A DNA stretch of 64,000 nt. Origin: Phycomyces nitens (taxonomy: Eukaryota; Mucoromycota; Mucoromycetes; Mucorales; Phycomycetaceae). This document shows positions 1 through 10,981 of this stretch, in pieces. Both the position numbers and the translations under genes were made by a program. Each line of letters begins with the position of its first letter. Position 1 is the stretch's first letter. Below the pieces are notes generated by a model. The model was not told the DNA's origin. It worked only from the letters and a program-made list of their open reading frames with translations, and ran no database searches. The stretch covers positions 2,976,001-3,040,000 of the forward strand of contig JAHRBC010000007.1 of assembly GCA_022702545.1 (NCBI GenBank), read 5' to 3'.

Positions 1-533
1 CTCCACTCGATACACCATCTGAAGAGCTCAAGTGTCTATTGGGTCCTACAATCTGTAGCTACTTTGCATATGATACCTGGACACTTGTAATCACTTGCTG
101 GGCCGCATTTCATTTACTTTGGTGTACTTGCCTGTTCCTTATGCATCTCTATCAGATTGCAATGGGAGTAACGACCAATGAAGCCGTGAATTCACACCGA
201 TATGGCTACATGGAATACAAGACATCAAATACCCAGCGTGAATTAGACGCTACTAGTTCAATTGCTGCAACCATGACAAGCAACTCGCCCAGTGAACGCA
301 GCGCACTATTGTGTTTTCCACTCTGTAGCTCACACACCCATCACAAGTATCGCCAGCCATTAAACAGGCGTGGTAATCCATTTGACTATGGATGCCGGAC
401 AAACTGTATAGGTTTCTGGTCAAACAATAGAGCTGTCAATTGGTACGAGGCCTATGATATCCAGAATGCCATAAGCCCTTGTTCGGCAGCCACATTCTAT
501 ACTCCAGTTGCCCGCCAGTCTCTAGAGCTTTAA
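1..533 (+). CDS. AKR1: DHHC palmitoyltransferase, Akr1/HIP14 type, 3' end only
   Basis: This is the C-terminal part of a protein S-acyltransferase; the frame is open from the left window edge to the TAA at 531-533. Visible are two hydrophobic segments (roughly positions 60-150), then the TTxE motif read as GVTTNEAVNSHRYGYM, a Ser/Thr-rich stretch, and a conserved tail NPFDYGCRTNCIGFW. In the Akr1/HIP14 (ZDHHC17) branch the DHHC cysteine-rich domain is followed by two membrane spans, a TTNE-type motif and an NPF(D/N)xGCxxN motif, which is what is seen here. The ankyrin repeats and the catalytic DHHC lie outside the window, so the Akr1 assignment rests on the tail alone; another DHHC enzyme with the same tail is possible. 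Such enzymes act in Golgi/endosomal membranes and lipidate cytosolic cysteines. No intron is evident in the visible part. Confidence 0.78.
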   Translation, partial: PLDTPSEELKCLLGPTICSYFAYDTWTLVITCWAAFHLLWCTCLFLMHLYQIAMGVTTNEAVNSHRYGYMEYKTSNTQRELDATSSIAATMTSNSPSERSALLCFPLCSSHTHHKYRQPLNRRGNPFDYGCRTNCIGFWSNNRAVNWYEAYDIQNAISPCSAATFYTPVARQSLEL

Positions 534-1689
534 GTGTTTTTCATTTTTTGGGTTTTGTGCCTTTTATATTTTATATATATATACCACATACGCACATCTA
601 TATATTTTTGCAATGAAATAATAATGTACAGTTTATATACTCGGTATACAAGGGACTTTTCATGAAATCTGTTCAATGTTATGTAGACTTGCTTTATTTA
701 ATTAAACCTTTATATATATATGTATATATACATTAATTGTTACATTGATCAATTGTTATCCAGAATTCCAACCCACTCGTACAACCCACACACACACATG
801 TATTGTTCCAAAAAAAAAACCAAACTCCTGTAAAATGGGGATTGATATTGCCATGACAAGAATGAACATGGCAACAAATTAATGTATAGATCTTGTCAAT
901 ATTCATATAAAAATACCAAGCGATATCCTTGTCAAGTACCTTTGGTTTTATTACAATCTATACAAATCAGGTAAAGGCAGGGGGGGGTATCCAAAATGTA
1001 TTTTAAACGATTTGGCATTCAGTAGAGACCGCTATGATTCCTACATGTAAAGAACAGTACAAGGAAAAATACAAACATTTGTCTTGCAAACTACATCCTT
1101 TTTTTAATTATATATATATATATATAAATAGGCTATAAAGTATGGCCGTTGCAAGACATGGGCTATGGAATGTATAACTCCTAATCTTTGATTGGCAATT
1201 GTCATTTCGGCTGTCATTCTTTCCAGTCAATTACCAATTGCCATTGATCGAGAGTTGGGCTGGACAATTGTTGCCTAGTAATGATTCCCTCTAGCAACAA
1301 TATACTCAATCTGTTTAGCCTTTTTGGTTTCTAAATTGTCAATTGTCAATTGTAAATGATAATAATAATAAGTTGGGAAACAAGTCAAGAGTTGAAACTC
1401 ATTTTACACAAGACTTGTCCGTCTTGTTCAGTGTAACTGTTTTACAATTATCTAATTTTGATCCTTTAGTCCTGTAATGATTTGTCATTATTGATCTCTG
1501 ACTATTGCCATCAAGCCTTTTACCAATGGCAGCCCCCGACAGTATCGTACATTTAAAGAACAGGACTTTTTGAACAACAAGACGTTCTGGCAAATCATGA
1601 GTGGACTTTGGATTCTTCTCCGATAGTGTACAAGAAACAATTTTTTTTTCTTGGTTCTTGCAAACACTCCTTTCACTCTTTACTTCATT
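534..1689. other. Intergenic, AT-rich, no gene seen
   Basis: This is the 3' flank of the palmitoyltransferase and 5' flank of the HD gene. It contains TA microsatellites (about 568-585, 708-730, 1108-1128), a CA run near 790 and homopolymer A and G runs. Short reading frames on either strand have no recognisable content. No RNA gene was recognised. Confidence 0.6.
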
Positions 1690-2652
1690 ATGGCGACTCT
1701 TATTGACCAGACCAGAGCAATGGTTGGAGATTACATGGGCAAACTGGACCCTTCTCATGACATGCTGCATGTAGATAGAGTGACCCGGCTAGGTAAGCTA
1801 AAAACTAACCACGCCATGAAATAACCCACCCAAAAAAAAAAAACTAATGTCTATCATTTAAGCCCTCCATCTATCCCAGGCATGTCTCAAAAGCGGTCAA
1901 AAGGTTGACTTGGAGATCGTCGAGCTCTCTGCTCTCTGCCACGATGTGGGTGATCGCAAGTACTATGATGGGTCCGAGACAGGCGGAGAGTTGATCTATA
2001 CATTCTTGACCAAACAAGGCTGCGATCATGCTCGAGCCTCTCTTGTTTCCCGTATTGTTGACCATGTAGGTTTTAGCAAGGAACTCGGTTGGGATGATAT
2101 CAAGGATGACCCTGAAGAAGTGAAGTGGCGCAGAGAATGCATTGAACTCCATGTGTAAGTCAGATATGGTCTATGCTTGTGTTACAGCAGTAGACCTCTG
2201 ATATCTTTTATATCTTTCAGGGTCCAAGATGCAGATAAGCTGGATGCCATTGGCGCATTTGGTAAATATTCCACTTTTTTATAAGATTAATCACAAATAT
2301 ACCCTAAACACAACTCTTTAAAAAAGGCGTGTTGCGCTGTGCAGCATACAGTGGTGCCCAGAACAGGCCTCTCTATGCACCCGATCAAGATCCTCTTGAC
2401 AATATGACCAAGGCAGAGTATGAAAAACAGTCCAAGAAAAAGAGTGGAACTGCGATTAATCACTTTCATGGTATGGATAACCCTTTTTTTATTTTATCTT
2501 TCAATATATAACTGACAATGTTTCTAGAGAAACTCTTTCGCCTAAAGACCATGATGCGTACAGAGAGAGCAAAGGTCATGGCAGAAGAGCGCGACAGGTT
2601 TATGAGACTATTTGTGCAGCAGACCGAGAATGAGTTTAATATGCTCACATAA
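1690..2652 (+). CDS. HD-domain metal-dependent phosphohydrolase (YedJ/YpgQ-like)
   Basis: Five exons fit by phase: 1690-1792, 1863-2154, 2221-2261, 2327-2470, 2528-2652 (about 214 aa). The HD signature is split over the first intron: exon 1 has HDMLHVDRV, exon 2 has ELSALCHDVGD, and exon 3 has VVQDADKLDAIGA. These supply the His/His-Asp/Asp metal ligands expected of the HD superfamily. The C-terminal helix HFHEKLFRLKTMMRTERAK followed by AEERDRFM matches the layout of small bacterial and fungal YedJ/YpgQ proteins, which are usually about 200-230 aa. The start ATG is the first in frame and directly precedes the helix leading into the first HD His. Substrate is unknown; relatives act on nucleotides or other phosphomonoesters, probably in the cytosol. 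All introns are GT-AG and 57-70 nt long. Confidence 0.85.
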
Positions 2653-2732
2653 CCTCAAATTTGGTATTCGCAGTATTTAGAAGCAATGCAATGCAATTCA
2701 ATATTTGTGTATTAAAAAACATGTCTTGGATA

Positions 2733-3855
2733 CACTGATTGTCAAAAAGCTTCACAACTTTTTATAGTCTGCTAAACTTTAAGAATATACATACTTTTTT
2801 CTAATACCAAATAAAATGTAAAGAACATTGAGTAGATAGTCCATACTATAGATGTGGAGAGTAGATATATCACTTGGTTGCTAAATATATAAATTTATAA
2901 ATGATTTATTAGTATCTAGGGTGTTTGGCTTTAGCTGCTTGAGATATTCGCTGCATGCTCAAGACTAGACAACTCGAATATTCCTGGAGAATACTTCTTC
3001 TTTCCCTGTCCAAAACATGGCAAAAATGCTACTGGTTATTCAAGTTGTACCTGCCTGACCAGATCCTCTTATTCAAATAGTCTCAGATATGCGCTATAGG
3101 GTTAAGATATGGGTTTTGAGGAGGGTAGTTGGGCAAAAGATTCAGCCCATGTTGCTCATTCATTTCTCGTGCAAGTCTGCTTGTATTACTTCTTGCAGAA
3201 CAAGTACTCTCTCCCACCTGACTGGGACTCAAATTCTTTGAGCTAGGAAAGATATCCTTCTTTCAAGGTGTTGATATACTTCTTGGAGTTCATTTTGCCA
3301 GAAATAAACTTTAGCTCTTCGACACCCATGCTACAAAAACATCCCCAAACCATGATAGAACCACCCACAAACTTCATGGTTGTGGATATCGTTGTTGAGA
3401 GGAGACCAGTTTTGTCTGTTCACAGAACTCTTCAGCGTCCATCGTTTCTCATCAGACCAAATGATGGAGTTTCAGTCATTAGTATTCCAAACAATATGAG
3501 TTTTCACCTATACCAATCGTTTTTATCGGTTCTTCTAGGAGATCATAGACTTATTTTTTTAGCATTTTACGTAAATATATGCCATGGCTGCGAAGAAATC
3601 TAAATACGTTTGCCAATGTGGGAGTACAAACAGTCTTTCGAATGAATGACATGGGCTGTGTTGGATCCTTCTTGATCTCACGCAAAATTTCCCTCGTGTC
3701 TCTTTCATCCAGCTTCTTCAGAAGGCCTGTGGTCATGAGTGTCTCATATGATCCAGTCTCTTTGTAATGCTAGAGTACTCGCGAAACCACGTATCTTTGT
3801 AACTTGAGAGAATGTTCGGACTATACAAAGTTGCGAAGCTTTTTCACACTCCGTG
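2733..3855 (-). mobile_element. Degenerate Tc1/mariner DNA transposon with TIRs
   Basis: The ends form imperfect inverted repeats: the left end CACTGATTGTCAAAAAGCTTC from 2733 reads, as the complement of 3855 backwards, CACGGAGTGTGAAAAAGCTTC. Similarity continues inwards for about 50 bp on each side. The element is bordered by TA at 2731-2732 and TA at 3856-3857, the target duplication expected of the Tc1/mariner superfamily. Total length is 1123 bp, normal for Tc1 elements. The transposase inside is broken (separate entry). Confidence 0.85.
2880..3766 (-). pseudogene. Tc1-type transposase pseudogene
   Basis: Read on the minus strand, the order is an N-terminal helix-turn-helix region (DTREILREIKKDPTQPMSF at about 3700-3640), then GGSIMVWGCF (about 3390-3340), then TSRLAREMNEQHGLNLLPNY (about 3180-3120) and NPYLNPIAHI. 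These are hallmark blocks of Tc1 DDE transposases. The blocks lie in different frames and carry stops. Two stops fall where Tc1 proteins have Trp: a TAG at 3243-3245 within YLS*LKEFES, and a TGA at 3083-3085 within AHI*DYLNKR. The gene is therefore non-functional. It lies between the HD gene and the first F-box gene. Confidence 0.85.
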
Positions 3856-4125
3856 TATTTTTTAAAGAACGCATTTTTTTAAAACACCAAGCAATGATGG
3901 TTTGAACCAATGTTTTTTTTTATAGCCTTGTTATTATCCATGCGAATGCCTGATATTCTTTTGGTATCTTGATTTCCAAAACAAATTAAGAAAATGGTTT
4001 GCTACTGCGGCTTGTACCTTTTTCTTTATAGATATTCGATCGAGAGGTGTAACATTGGAACTGATAATCTTTATTGTCACCTGCCTCTCTCCACTAGATA
4101 AAAATTCAAAGCAAATATTCCGATC

Positions 4126-4129
<4 letters not shown>

Positions 4130-4164
<35 letters not shown>
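4130..4164. repeat. (CT)n microsatellite upstream of F-box gene 1
   Basis: About 17 CT units end 17 bp before the F-box start codon. It probably lies in the 5' UTR or core promoter; a pyrimidine tract there could mark the transcription start, but this is inference. Confidence 0.9.
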
Positions 4165-4166
<2 letters not shown>

Positions 4167-4181
4167 ATCTACCTTGATTCC

Positions 4182-6035
4182 ATGTTGACTTCAGACTTGC
4201 CTTTTGAAATACTATCGCAAGTTGCAGATTTCCTACAAATAAGCGACAAGATTTCTTGCTCTCTCACCTGCAAGGCATGGAGAGTTCCATTCCAAGAATC
4301 TTTACTGAGAAACCTGGAAATCGACTCTGTCGATACCCTTGAGAAAATTTGCGCCATAGTTAACCATTCGCCAACAAAATCAGAATACAGTCAATTGACT
4401 CAAACCATCTGTCTTACTAAGGACTGGGACTTGTACACATTTATCTGCAGTGATATTTTTAAAACTTTTTTGAACCTGAAGCATCTCAGTATCAGCTCCT
4501 TGGTATTCCCGTATGGAGATATAGATTTCTCATACTATACTGGTCAATGGAAATCGATCATCAGCCTAAAGATCCGAGCCCGAGACGAGAATTGGGGCGT
4601 ATGGATACCAACTCTTGCCAGAATTTTGACAAACTGCCCCAACCTCCAAGAATTTGATATTGGTGCGTACGGGGACACAATTGAGCTACCATTTACCGTA
4701 CATCAGATGAATAGTATCCATAAAGGCTTGCCCAAGTTATCATACGCCAAGGCTTTTATAGAGCTCAAAGATAAATACTTTAATGTTTCAGAGCCGTTAT
4801 CAGACACTCCTCCGGCACTTTCAGTGACAAAGCTCGATATAAATTTCCTGTACAAGAACAATAGAGCAGCGTACTGCTCATGGCTGTACTACGCTTGCTA
4901 TAAGTATCAGAACCTACGTACTTTGATATGGAGCGTCAGGACTGCATACGAAAGACGGTTTATTAGAGACAACAAAGAAAAAGAGTTGCTAGCTCTTGAT
5001 CCAAACACAAAAGTATTTCCGTGCTTGGAAACAATTGAGTTTTGCGTTGATGACGATAAGGACTGGTTGCATACAGCTTTCTGGGATCTGCTTTGTCGGT
5101 CGCCTATTCCGATCAAGAGTTTAAAGTATACAGCCTTGAGTTCCACATACGACTCGAGATTCCTAAACGCATTTTTTCGACAATTATTGCAAGCCTTTTC
5201 AAAAACCCTTGAAACCTTTTTCTTCGAGAGAGATTTCTGTATAAACGAACAAGATATCTTTATCCCTGATTTTGGCTACTGTCCACGGCTGGTTAATCTA
5301 GAAATTAGTGATTTCAACATATCCCTTGAAATCAATAATATATTGGACAACTGTACAGCCATACGACGGTTAAAGTATTCCAACGGCTACTTGCGTATTG
5401 GAGTAAATACACACGATAAAAATAAACAGCATGGGCTGAAAGAGTTTATATTGAATAGCGTTATTGCAAAGTCCAGTGTATTTAATTACATATCTCTTCG
5501 ATGCAGACGGCTAGACCACATGAGCTTGACTAGGACCCAGATTGGTGGACCAATATCTTCTGAATTTGAAAGCCTATCCGTTGACATGTCGTACACACAA
5601 TTTAAGCTATTGGAAATGCATTGCGTCCAATTCTATTCATCAGAGGAGGAAATGAATACAAACACAGCCATCAATATGATGTTACTATCCCAGTTGACTA
5701 CTCCAGTGGATCCAACCGAAAACAAGGCAGATTGCGATCCTATATCTGGTGTAGAGTCCATAGGCTTATTCCATTGTCTTTGTAAAAAGTCACGATTTAC
5801 ATGCGAGTCAGGAATTGCACAGCGACAAATAAAAGTATTTCACGACACTCCCGAATACAACCAAGATTGCAAATTCAAAGAAAGTGTTGGTATCTCGCAC
5901 GCTGAAAGATATTTTTATTATCATGATTTGAAAAACAAATTAAGAACAGGTCTTTGTAAAGGTTTTACAGAATTCAAGTGTAGGAATATAACAAAGTATA
6001 ACTTCTCTTTACTTTGCAAACACAATGATGACTAG
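4182..6035 (+). CDS. F-box protein with leucine-rich-like repeats (copy 1)
   Basis: This is a single-exon gene of 617 aa. An F-box occupies residues 4-45 (LPFEILSQVADFLQISDK, then CSLTCKAWRVPF), the module that binds Skp1 in SCF ubiquitin ligases. The rest contains irregular leucine-rich segments (for example NLKHLSISSL, NLRTLIW, CPRLVNLEIS, RRLDHMSLTRTQIGG), the substrate-recognition layout of FBXL-like proteins. It should therefore recruit a substrate for ubiquitination; the target is unknown. The ATG sits just after a CT tract and the first residues are at the F-box, as in the two neighbouring paralogues, which supports the start. Bases 5253-5889 are nearly identical to 12083-12719 in copy 3, whereas the upstream part is clearly more diverged, pointing to gene conversion or recombination. 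An AATAAA-like signal lies at about 6128. Confidence 0.85.
   Translation: MLTSDLPFEILSQVADFLQISDKISCSLTCKAWRVPFQESLLRNLEIDSVDTLEKICAIVNHSPTKSEYSQLTQTICLTKDWDLYTFICSDIFKTFLNLKHLSISSLVFPYGDIDFSYYTGQWKSIISLKIRARDENWGVWIPTLARILTNCPNLQEFDIGAYGDTIELPFTVHQMNSIHKGLPKLSYAKAFIELKDKYFNVSEPLSDTPPALSVTKLDINFLYKNNRAAYCSWLYYACYKYQNLRTLIWSVRTAYERRFIRDNKEKELLALDPNTKVFPCLETIEFCVDDDKDWLHTAFWDLLCRSPIPIKSLKYTALSSTYDSRFLNAFFRQLLQAFSKTLETFFFERDFCINEQDIFIPDFGYCPRLVNLEISDFNISLEINNILDNCTAIRRLKYSNGYLRIGVNTHDKNKQHGLKEFILNSVIAKSSVFNYISLRCRRLDHMSLTRTQIGGPISSEFESLSVDMSYTQFKLLEMHCVQFYSSEEEMNTNTAINMMLLSQLTTPVDPTENKADCDPISGVESIGLFHCLCKKSRFTCESGIAQRQIKVFHDTPEYNQDCKFKESVGISHAERYFYYHDLKNKLRTGLCKGFTEFKCRNITKYNFSLLCKHNDD
5253..5889 (+). 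repeat. F-box conversion tract, copy 1 side
   Basis: This 637 bp stretch aligns without gaps to 12083-12719; by eye I count about 22 mismatches (about 96.5 percent identity). Similarity starts abruptly at GATATCTTTATCC and stops abruptly after GAAAGTGTTG. No mismatch is seen over about 170 bp in the middle. It encodes the C-terminal leucine-rich part of the F-box protein. Confidence 0.9.
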
Positions 6036-7638
6036 ACGATATATGCTGCAAATTATTTTAAATTATAATACATTATTATATTTTAAATATATCAAAGTTC
6101 TTGCATTTATCTACTTGGTTTATTTCAATAAAAGCAATTACTAGATAAGTACTAAAATGTATACGGTTTACTAGGATTCAAATATCATTTAATTCTGTAT
6201 TTGTTTCCATATTGTCTTGTAGAGCTCTGGGGGCAAAAATGAAATGTAATGTTTTCCATCATGAAAAATATGAATTATAATAGCTTTTTAACTAGTGAGT
6301 AAAAAGTATATATATATATATTAGAAAAAATAAGAATTAAAAGCATGAAAATATAAAAATGAAAAAGAGTAAAGCATCTATTGTGTGTCTTTACCATGGT
6401 GATAAAAATGATATTTCCAAAAGTAAACTTTTCAATTTTATGGGCACAATTTATATCCGTAGATTGACTATACATCTCAAAGTTCCAAGATCGGTTGCAA
6501 TATCTTTTCTTTTTCTTTTTCTACTTGAACAATAGTTTCGATCTAGTCAATAAAAGTATGGGGATTGGTATCCAGAGACTTTTAGCTATAATTTCAGCAA
6601 AGGCGAGCTTGAGGGTGTGATTCACTCTAATATTTCTCAACCCATTTAGACTCACAGTAGAACTTTAGGTAGAACTCGAATATGAATTCAAAGTTTTTAA
6701 CAATTTTATAAAATGCTGCTTTTATGGGCTAGGAACATGTATAATCAGGTACAGAAATATACTTGGAACTATACGACTGGTTTACAAGAGATACTTGTTT
6801 AATCACCAATAATTAAAGCCATTCAGAATTTTTCATTTTTTTTTAAAATATATATATATATAGGATATTTGCTATATGTTTCTCTTTTGTAACCATGACC
6901 TTGCAAGACTATATCTTTTAAAGTGATTTTGCAACAAGTCAACTACATTTATTTATTGCTGCAATGTCCATCTACCATGCTCCCAGGCTTTACGTCTATA
7001 TTCTTTTACAAAAGCCTTGACATTTGAAAAATGTGTAAATAAAAGTTATATTTAACTACAAATGCTTTTACTATACTATCTATTTTGCCAATATTTAGTG
7101 GCTACGTTATTCGATATAAAATTTGGTGAACTATATACTGCGCTCAAAAAAATAAGTGACACGAAAAAAGAATGGGACACAGATGAGCTTGTCATTTGTA
7201 AATCATCAAAAAAAAAAACAATTAGAATATCTGTTGCTCAAATAAAAAACCAAATGTTAATGAGAAATCACTACAAAATTATGCTCTTTGGTTTGGGATA
7301 TAAAATAAATGTCTAGCTAAAGTTCCAGAAAGTGAATTAGAAAAAACTATTAATTGGTCCCAAGGCAAGCCTTACACAAAGATGACTATTGAAAAGTAAA
7401 AATAGAAATGGAAGAAATACAAATTTCGATGTTTCTGACGCAGGCATTTAAGATGTACAAAGTTTTTAGTTGCTGCGGTATTTTTTTTTCTCCAAGTCAA
7501 GTATGACAATATGGATTATTTACAATTTGAGTTATCCTTGATCCATTTTACTTATATATACATATATATGTGTATATATACAGACATATTGATACTTGAA
7601 AATATATTCCCACCTCTATTCTCATTATCCTTTTCTCC
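6036..7638. other. Intergenic between F-box genes 1 and 2
   Basis: Very AT-rich, with TA microsatellites at about 6308-6322, 6848-6862 and 7553-7582. An 84-codon ATG frame at 7062-7316 (+) ends in QMLMRNHYKIMLFGLGYKI; I do not recognise it and it may be a chance frame or a remnant. Bases from about 6044 to 6300 resemble the region 3' of F-box copy 3 (about 12870-13090), suggesting that the duplication unit included the 3' flank. Confidence 0.5.
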
Positions 7639-9462
7639 ATGCTATTCTCAGAATTACCTTTTGAAATAATCTCAAAGATTGCCGAGTCAATACTCGTAAA
7701 TGACATGCTCCAATGTTCTTTTACGTGCCGTAAACTGAAAGCTCCTTTTCAGCAATTGTTTTGGAAACAATCAAAAGTTAGATCCATAAAGAAGCTTGAA
7801 GATATGTTTAAAATCATGAACCATTCAGCAGATGAATCTTATTCGCCCAGTCTGATAATCCAAACGTTAGACCTTACAAGAAAATGTGTCTTGGCCGATA
7901 TTCTGAAGAGCAATACCTTTCGATCACTCGCAAATCTAAAACATCTCGCTATACAACAAATATCAATTGACAATGTTGATATCAGAGATATACAGCACGG
8001 AAATCCATGGAGATCATTGATAAGCTTAACGCTCAAAGTCGAAAGTCCAAAGCGTAAATTATCAGCCCCATTGCTTACCAAGATCCTGGCAGCCATTCCA
8101 ACTCTACAGCAAGTCGACATTGGTGCATACTCTTCAGCAAACACCCTTTCTTTTAACCTAAAGAACTTTAACCTTCTTCACAAGCGTTCTCCGCAGCTAA
8201 GATATGTCAAGTGTCAATTGCAACTTATGCCTATTCCAACCATAACAGCACATGAGATTCCAAAGACTATACCAGCAGCATATGTAACTACGCTTGATAT
8301 TGACCTTTTTAACTGGGATTATACATGGCTTTATTACTTTGTCTGCAAATATCCAAATCTGCGCACTTTAAAGTGGAAAACCGCATGTGAATCAAGAGAA
8401 TCGATTTTCGTAGATGAGAACACACAAATGCTATCAACCATACGCAAAATGGACCATGTATTCCCGTCCTTGGAAACAATAGAATTTTATACAGAGGACC
8501 GTACGTCGTGGTCGCATACCATTTTCTGGGACATCCTTTGTCGTAGAAACACACCTATCAAAAATATAAAGTACACAATTAAACATTGCAACCATTGGAC
8601 ACGATTTATCGAAACAGTAATCGCCCGATTCATGAAATACTTTTCGGGATCCCTTGAGACTCTCATTATTGATGGATATGCGACTGACGATTTAATGCGA
8701 AATAAAACACTGGAATTTTTACCTTGTCCGAATCTAGTCGACCTTGAAATCAAAGACAGCTGCGTATATATTTTTGTGGAAGATCTTTTGGACAACTGCA
8801 CAGCTTTAAAACGATTTTCATTTACAAACGGAGACATTTATAGAAACCCATTAAACGATGGAAATAACCGACAACACGGATTGAACATTCTGGTATTAGA
8901 CAACGTCGCTACAAATGTCCAGGTGCTTGATTATATATCTTTTGCGTGCAGAAATCTCGAATATATGACTCTGAGCAACTCACGAATTGGTGGACCTATT
9001 TGTGAAGACACTAGAAGGGTTCTCATTGACATGTCATACACTCGCTTCAAGACGATCGAACTCGACCGCATTCAATTCTATTCGTCCGACAGATACATAA
9101 ACGACGATACCGTAGTGAGCCTGTTACTGATATCTCAGCCAGCCATTCATCCACCATCAAGTGAAATCAACCAAATTGTAGACAAGAAATATTCAGAAAA
9201 GCATGCAAATTGGTTTCATACTTTCTATAAACAGGATTATTCTGGAAAGAAATCAAAAATCAGAAGCCTTTTATACAAAGAAGTCTGCAATATCCTCAAA
9301 TACTATCAAGACTACAAACCAAAAAAAGCCAATACTATTTCCAAATCCGAAAACCGCTATTGTGGGCATGTAAAAAGGGAGAATTGGAAGGAAGACCTTG
9401 ATAGAGGATATGTCGAGCTCAAGTGTGGATATTTAGCTAAATATAAGATACCTATAAATTAG
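7639..9462 (+). CDS. F-box protein with leucine-rich-like repeats (copy 2)
   Basis: Single exon, 607 aa. It has the same architecture as the flanking paralogues: F-box at residues 4-45 (LPFEIISKIAESILVNDM, then CSFTCRKLKAPF), then leucine-rich segments such as NLKHLAIQQI, NLRTLKWK, CPNLVDLEIKDS and NLEYMTLSNSRIGG. Block order matches copies 1 and 3, but identity is much lower throughout, so this copy did not take part in the recent conversion between them. Predicted role is the substrate-binding subunit of an SCF E3 ligase, cytosolic or nuclear. The C-terminus is Lys-rich and ends GYLAKYKIPIN, equivalent to the NITKYNFSLL end of copy 1. A TA microsatellite lies about 60 bp upstream of the ATG. 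Confidence 0.85.
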   Translation: MLFSELPFEIISKIAESILVNDMLQCSFTCRKLKAPFQQLFWKQSKVRSIKKLEDMFKIMNHSADESYSPSLIIQTLDLTRKCVLADILKSNTFRSLANLKHLAIQQISIDNVDIRDIQHGNPWRSLISLTLKVESPKRKLSAPLLTKILAAIPTLQQVDIGAYSSANTLSFNLKNFNLLHKRSPQLRYVKCQLQLMPIPTITAHEIPKTIPAAYVTTLDIDLFNWDYTWLYYFVCKYPNLRTLKWKTACESRESIFVDENTQMLSTIRKMDHVFPSLETIEFYTEDRTSWSHTIFWDILCRRNTPIKNIKYTIKHCNHWTRFIETVIARFMKYFSGSLETLIIDGYATDDLMRNKTLEFLPCPNLVDLEIKDSCVYIFVEDLLDNCTALKRFSFTNGDIYRNPLNDGNNRQHGLNILVLDNVATNVQVLDYISFACRNLEYMTLSNSRIGGPICEDTRRVLIDMSYTRFKTIELDRIQFYSSDRYINDDTVVSLLLISQPAIHPPSSEINQIVDKKYSEKHANWFHTFYKQDYSGKKSKIRSLLYKEVCNILKYYQDYKPKKANTISKSENRYCGHVKRENWKEDLDRGYVELKCGYLAKYKIPIN

Positions 9463-10981
9463 GAAGATAAGTAATATTGAACATATTTTTAATAATAAAA
9501 TTAAATATTTCTCTATAATGATACTTTGTTAGCATTCAGGCAGTTGGTATTAACTTTGGACTGATTATAATATAATAAAAATGTGTATTAATATAAGCTG
9601 GAATAATATGCTATGCAACGCTTGAGGAATACCTTCAAGAGCAAAAACATGTATTAATCAAGGGACTGGTTCGCAATCTGATTTAACAGTTGCTGTTTTG
9701 AATGTAGTACCAAAATAACCTTTCCACAAGAGATTCCATTTTAAAATTTCTTTGTGCAATTACCACAAGGTCTACTTTTTACAAGTGTTTAGCGAGGAAA
9801 ATTTAGTAAAACAAGTGTCATTTAATCAATACCCGGAGGGGCAGATCGTTTTCTCAAATAGATAAGACTTTTATTGACTACACAAATAAAAATAAACACC
9901 TTGGCATATATATATATATACCTTCCAAGTATCTTTACTTAATATTACCGTATCTGGTTTTTGTGAGTTGCTCAGCAGGTACAACGTCCACACACTTTAC
10001 TTATCTGTACTGAATATGTAATGTTGGAAGAATTTAGGATCTTTGGTATACGGTGCGGTATGAACTGGTAGTCTTTTACGAGAAAATAAAGTTATACGCA
10101 CGGGATAGGATTGAGGTTGGGGAAGAGGCACGACACAAACGATACAGCAAAGTTGTAAAAAGATGTGGATAGGGTATTCTCTTAGCGTTTCAGACAATTC
10201 AAAGTGACCAGAGCGACCTATGTCCTCTGCGACAAATATAGACTTGATGGAAAAAGAACGTGTTTTATTCAATAAGCTGTTACAATCCTCATAACTACAA
10301 AAACTCCAAGGTAGTATTATCCACTGATAACGTCGCCATTGTGCTCCTAGTAGCTCGTCCTCACACCAGACCGAACTGCCTGTTGCCCCAACCCGGACAA
10401 CATCACAAATCCATTATATGGAAAAACTAAAATATTTAAACAGATGCCTCTTTATTTCAGCTAGACATCAATTAGACTTTCTTTAATACTTTATAAAGTA
10501 GTATCTGTATGGTGGATTTCTTTTTATGTGTAGTTTATAGATTGGTTCTGTGATTACTTTTGAATCCAAAGCCTTAAAATAAACTTCTTTATTGTAGTAC
10601 TGTTTCATGTATCTGTTTTAATTCATATTAACCATTAAATTCTAGCGACTCCATTTATTTGTGAGCTTCATAGTAAATAACGTTGATTTACTATGAATAA
10701 TAAAATGAATTTTGGCAATTTGCTTAAAGACTTACTATATAGTATAGTCATTTGCATAGAAACACATGTACTCTTACAAGCATGTGTATACTTTTAAACA
10801 AGTTTAGAAGTGATTTCCCAATGGATTTTGTACTTTTGTATGGTTACTCAATCGACTCAAATGTAACAGTCATTATAGCTTGGACGCCGTAATGTTCTAA
10901 GCCTTTATCTTTTGAATATATATATATATATACATATTTCAATTCAAATGTCTATTCCTATATCTTTCAATAATATTTTTT
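9463..10981. other. Intergenic between F-box genes 2 and 3
   Basis: Mostly AT-rich, with a TA run at 9907-9921 and another at 10917-10932. A block at about 9997-10410 is noticeably more GC-rich and holds a 136-codon open frame on the minus strand with no start Met near its beginning and no motif I recognise. It might be a relic of a repeat or inserted element, but I see no diagnostic feature. Confidence 0.45.
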
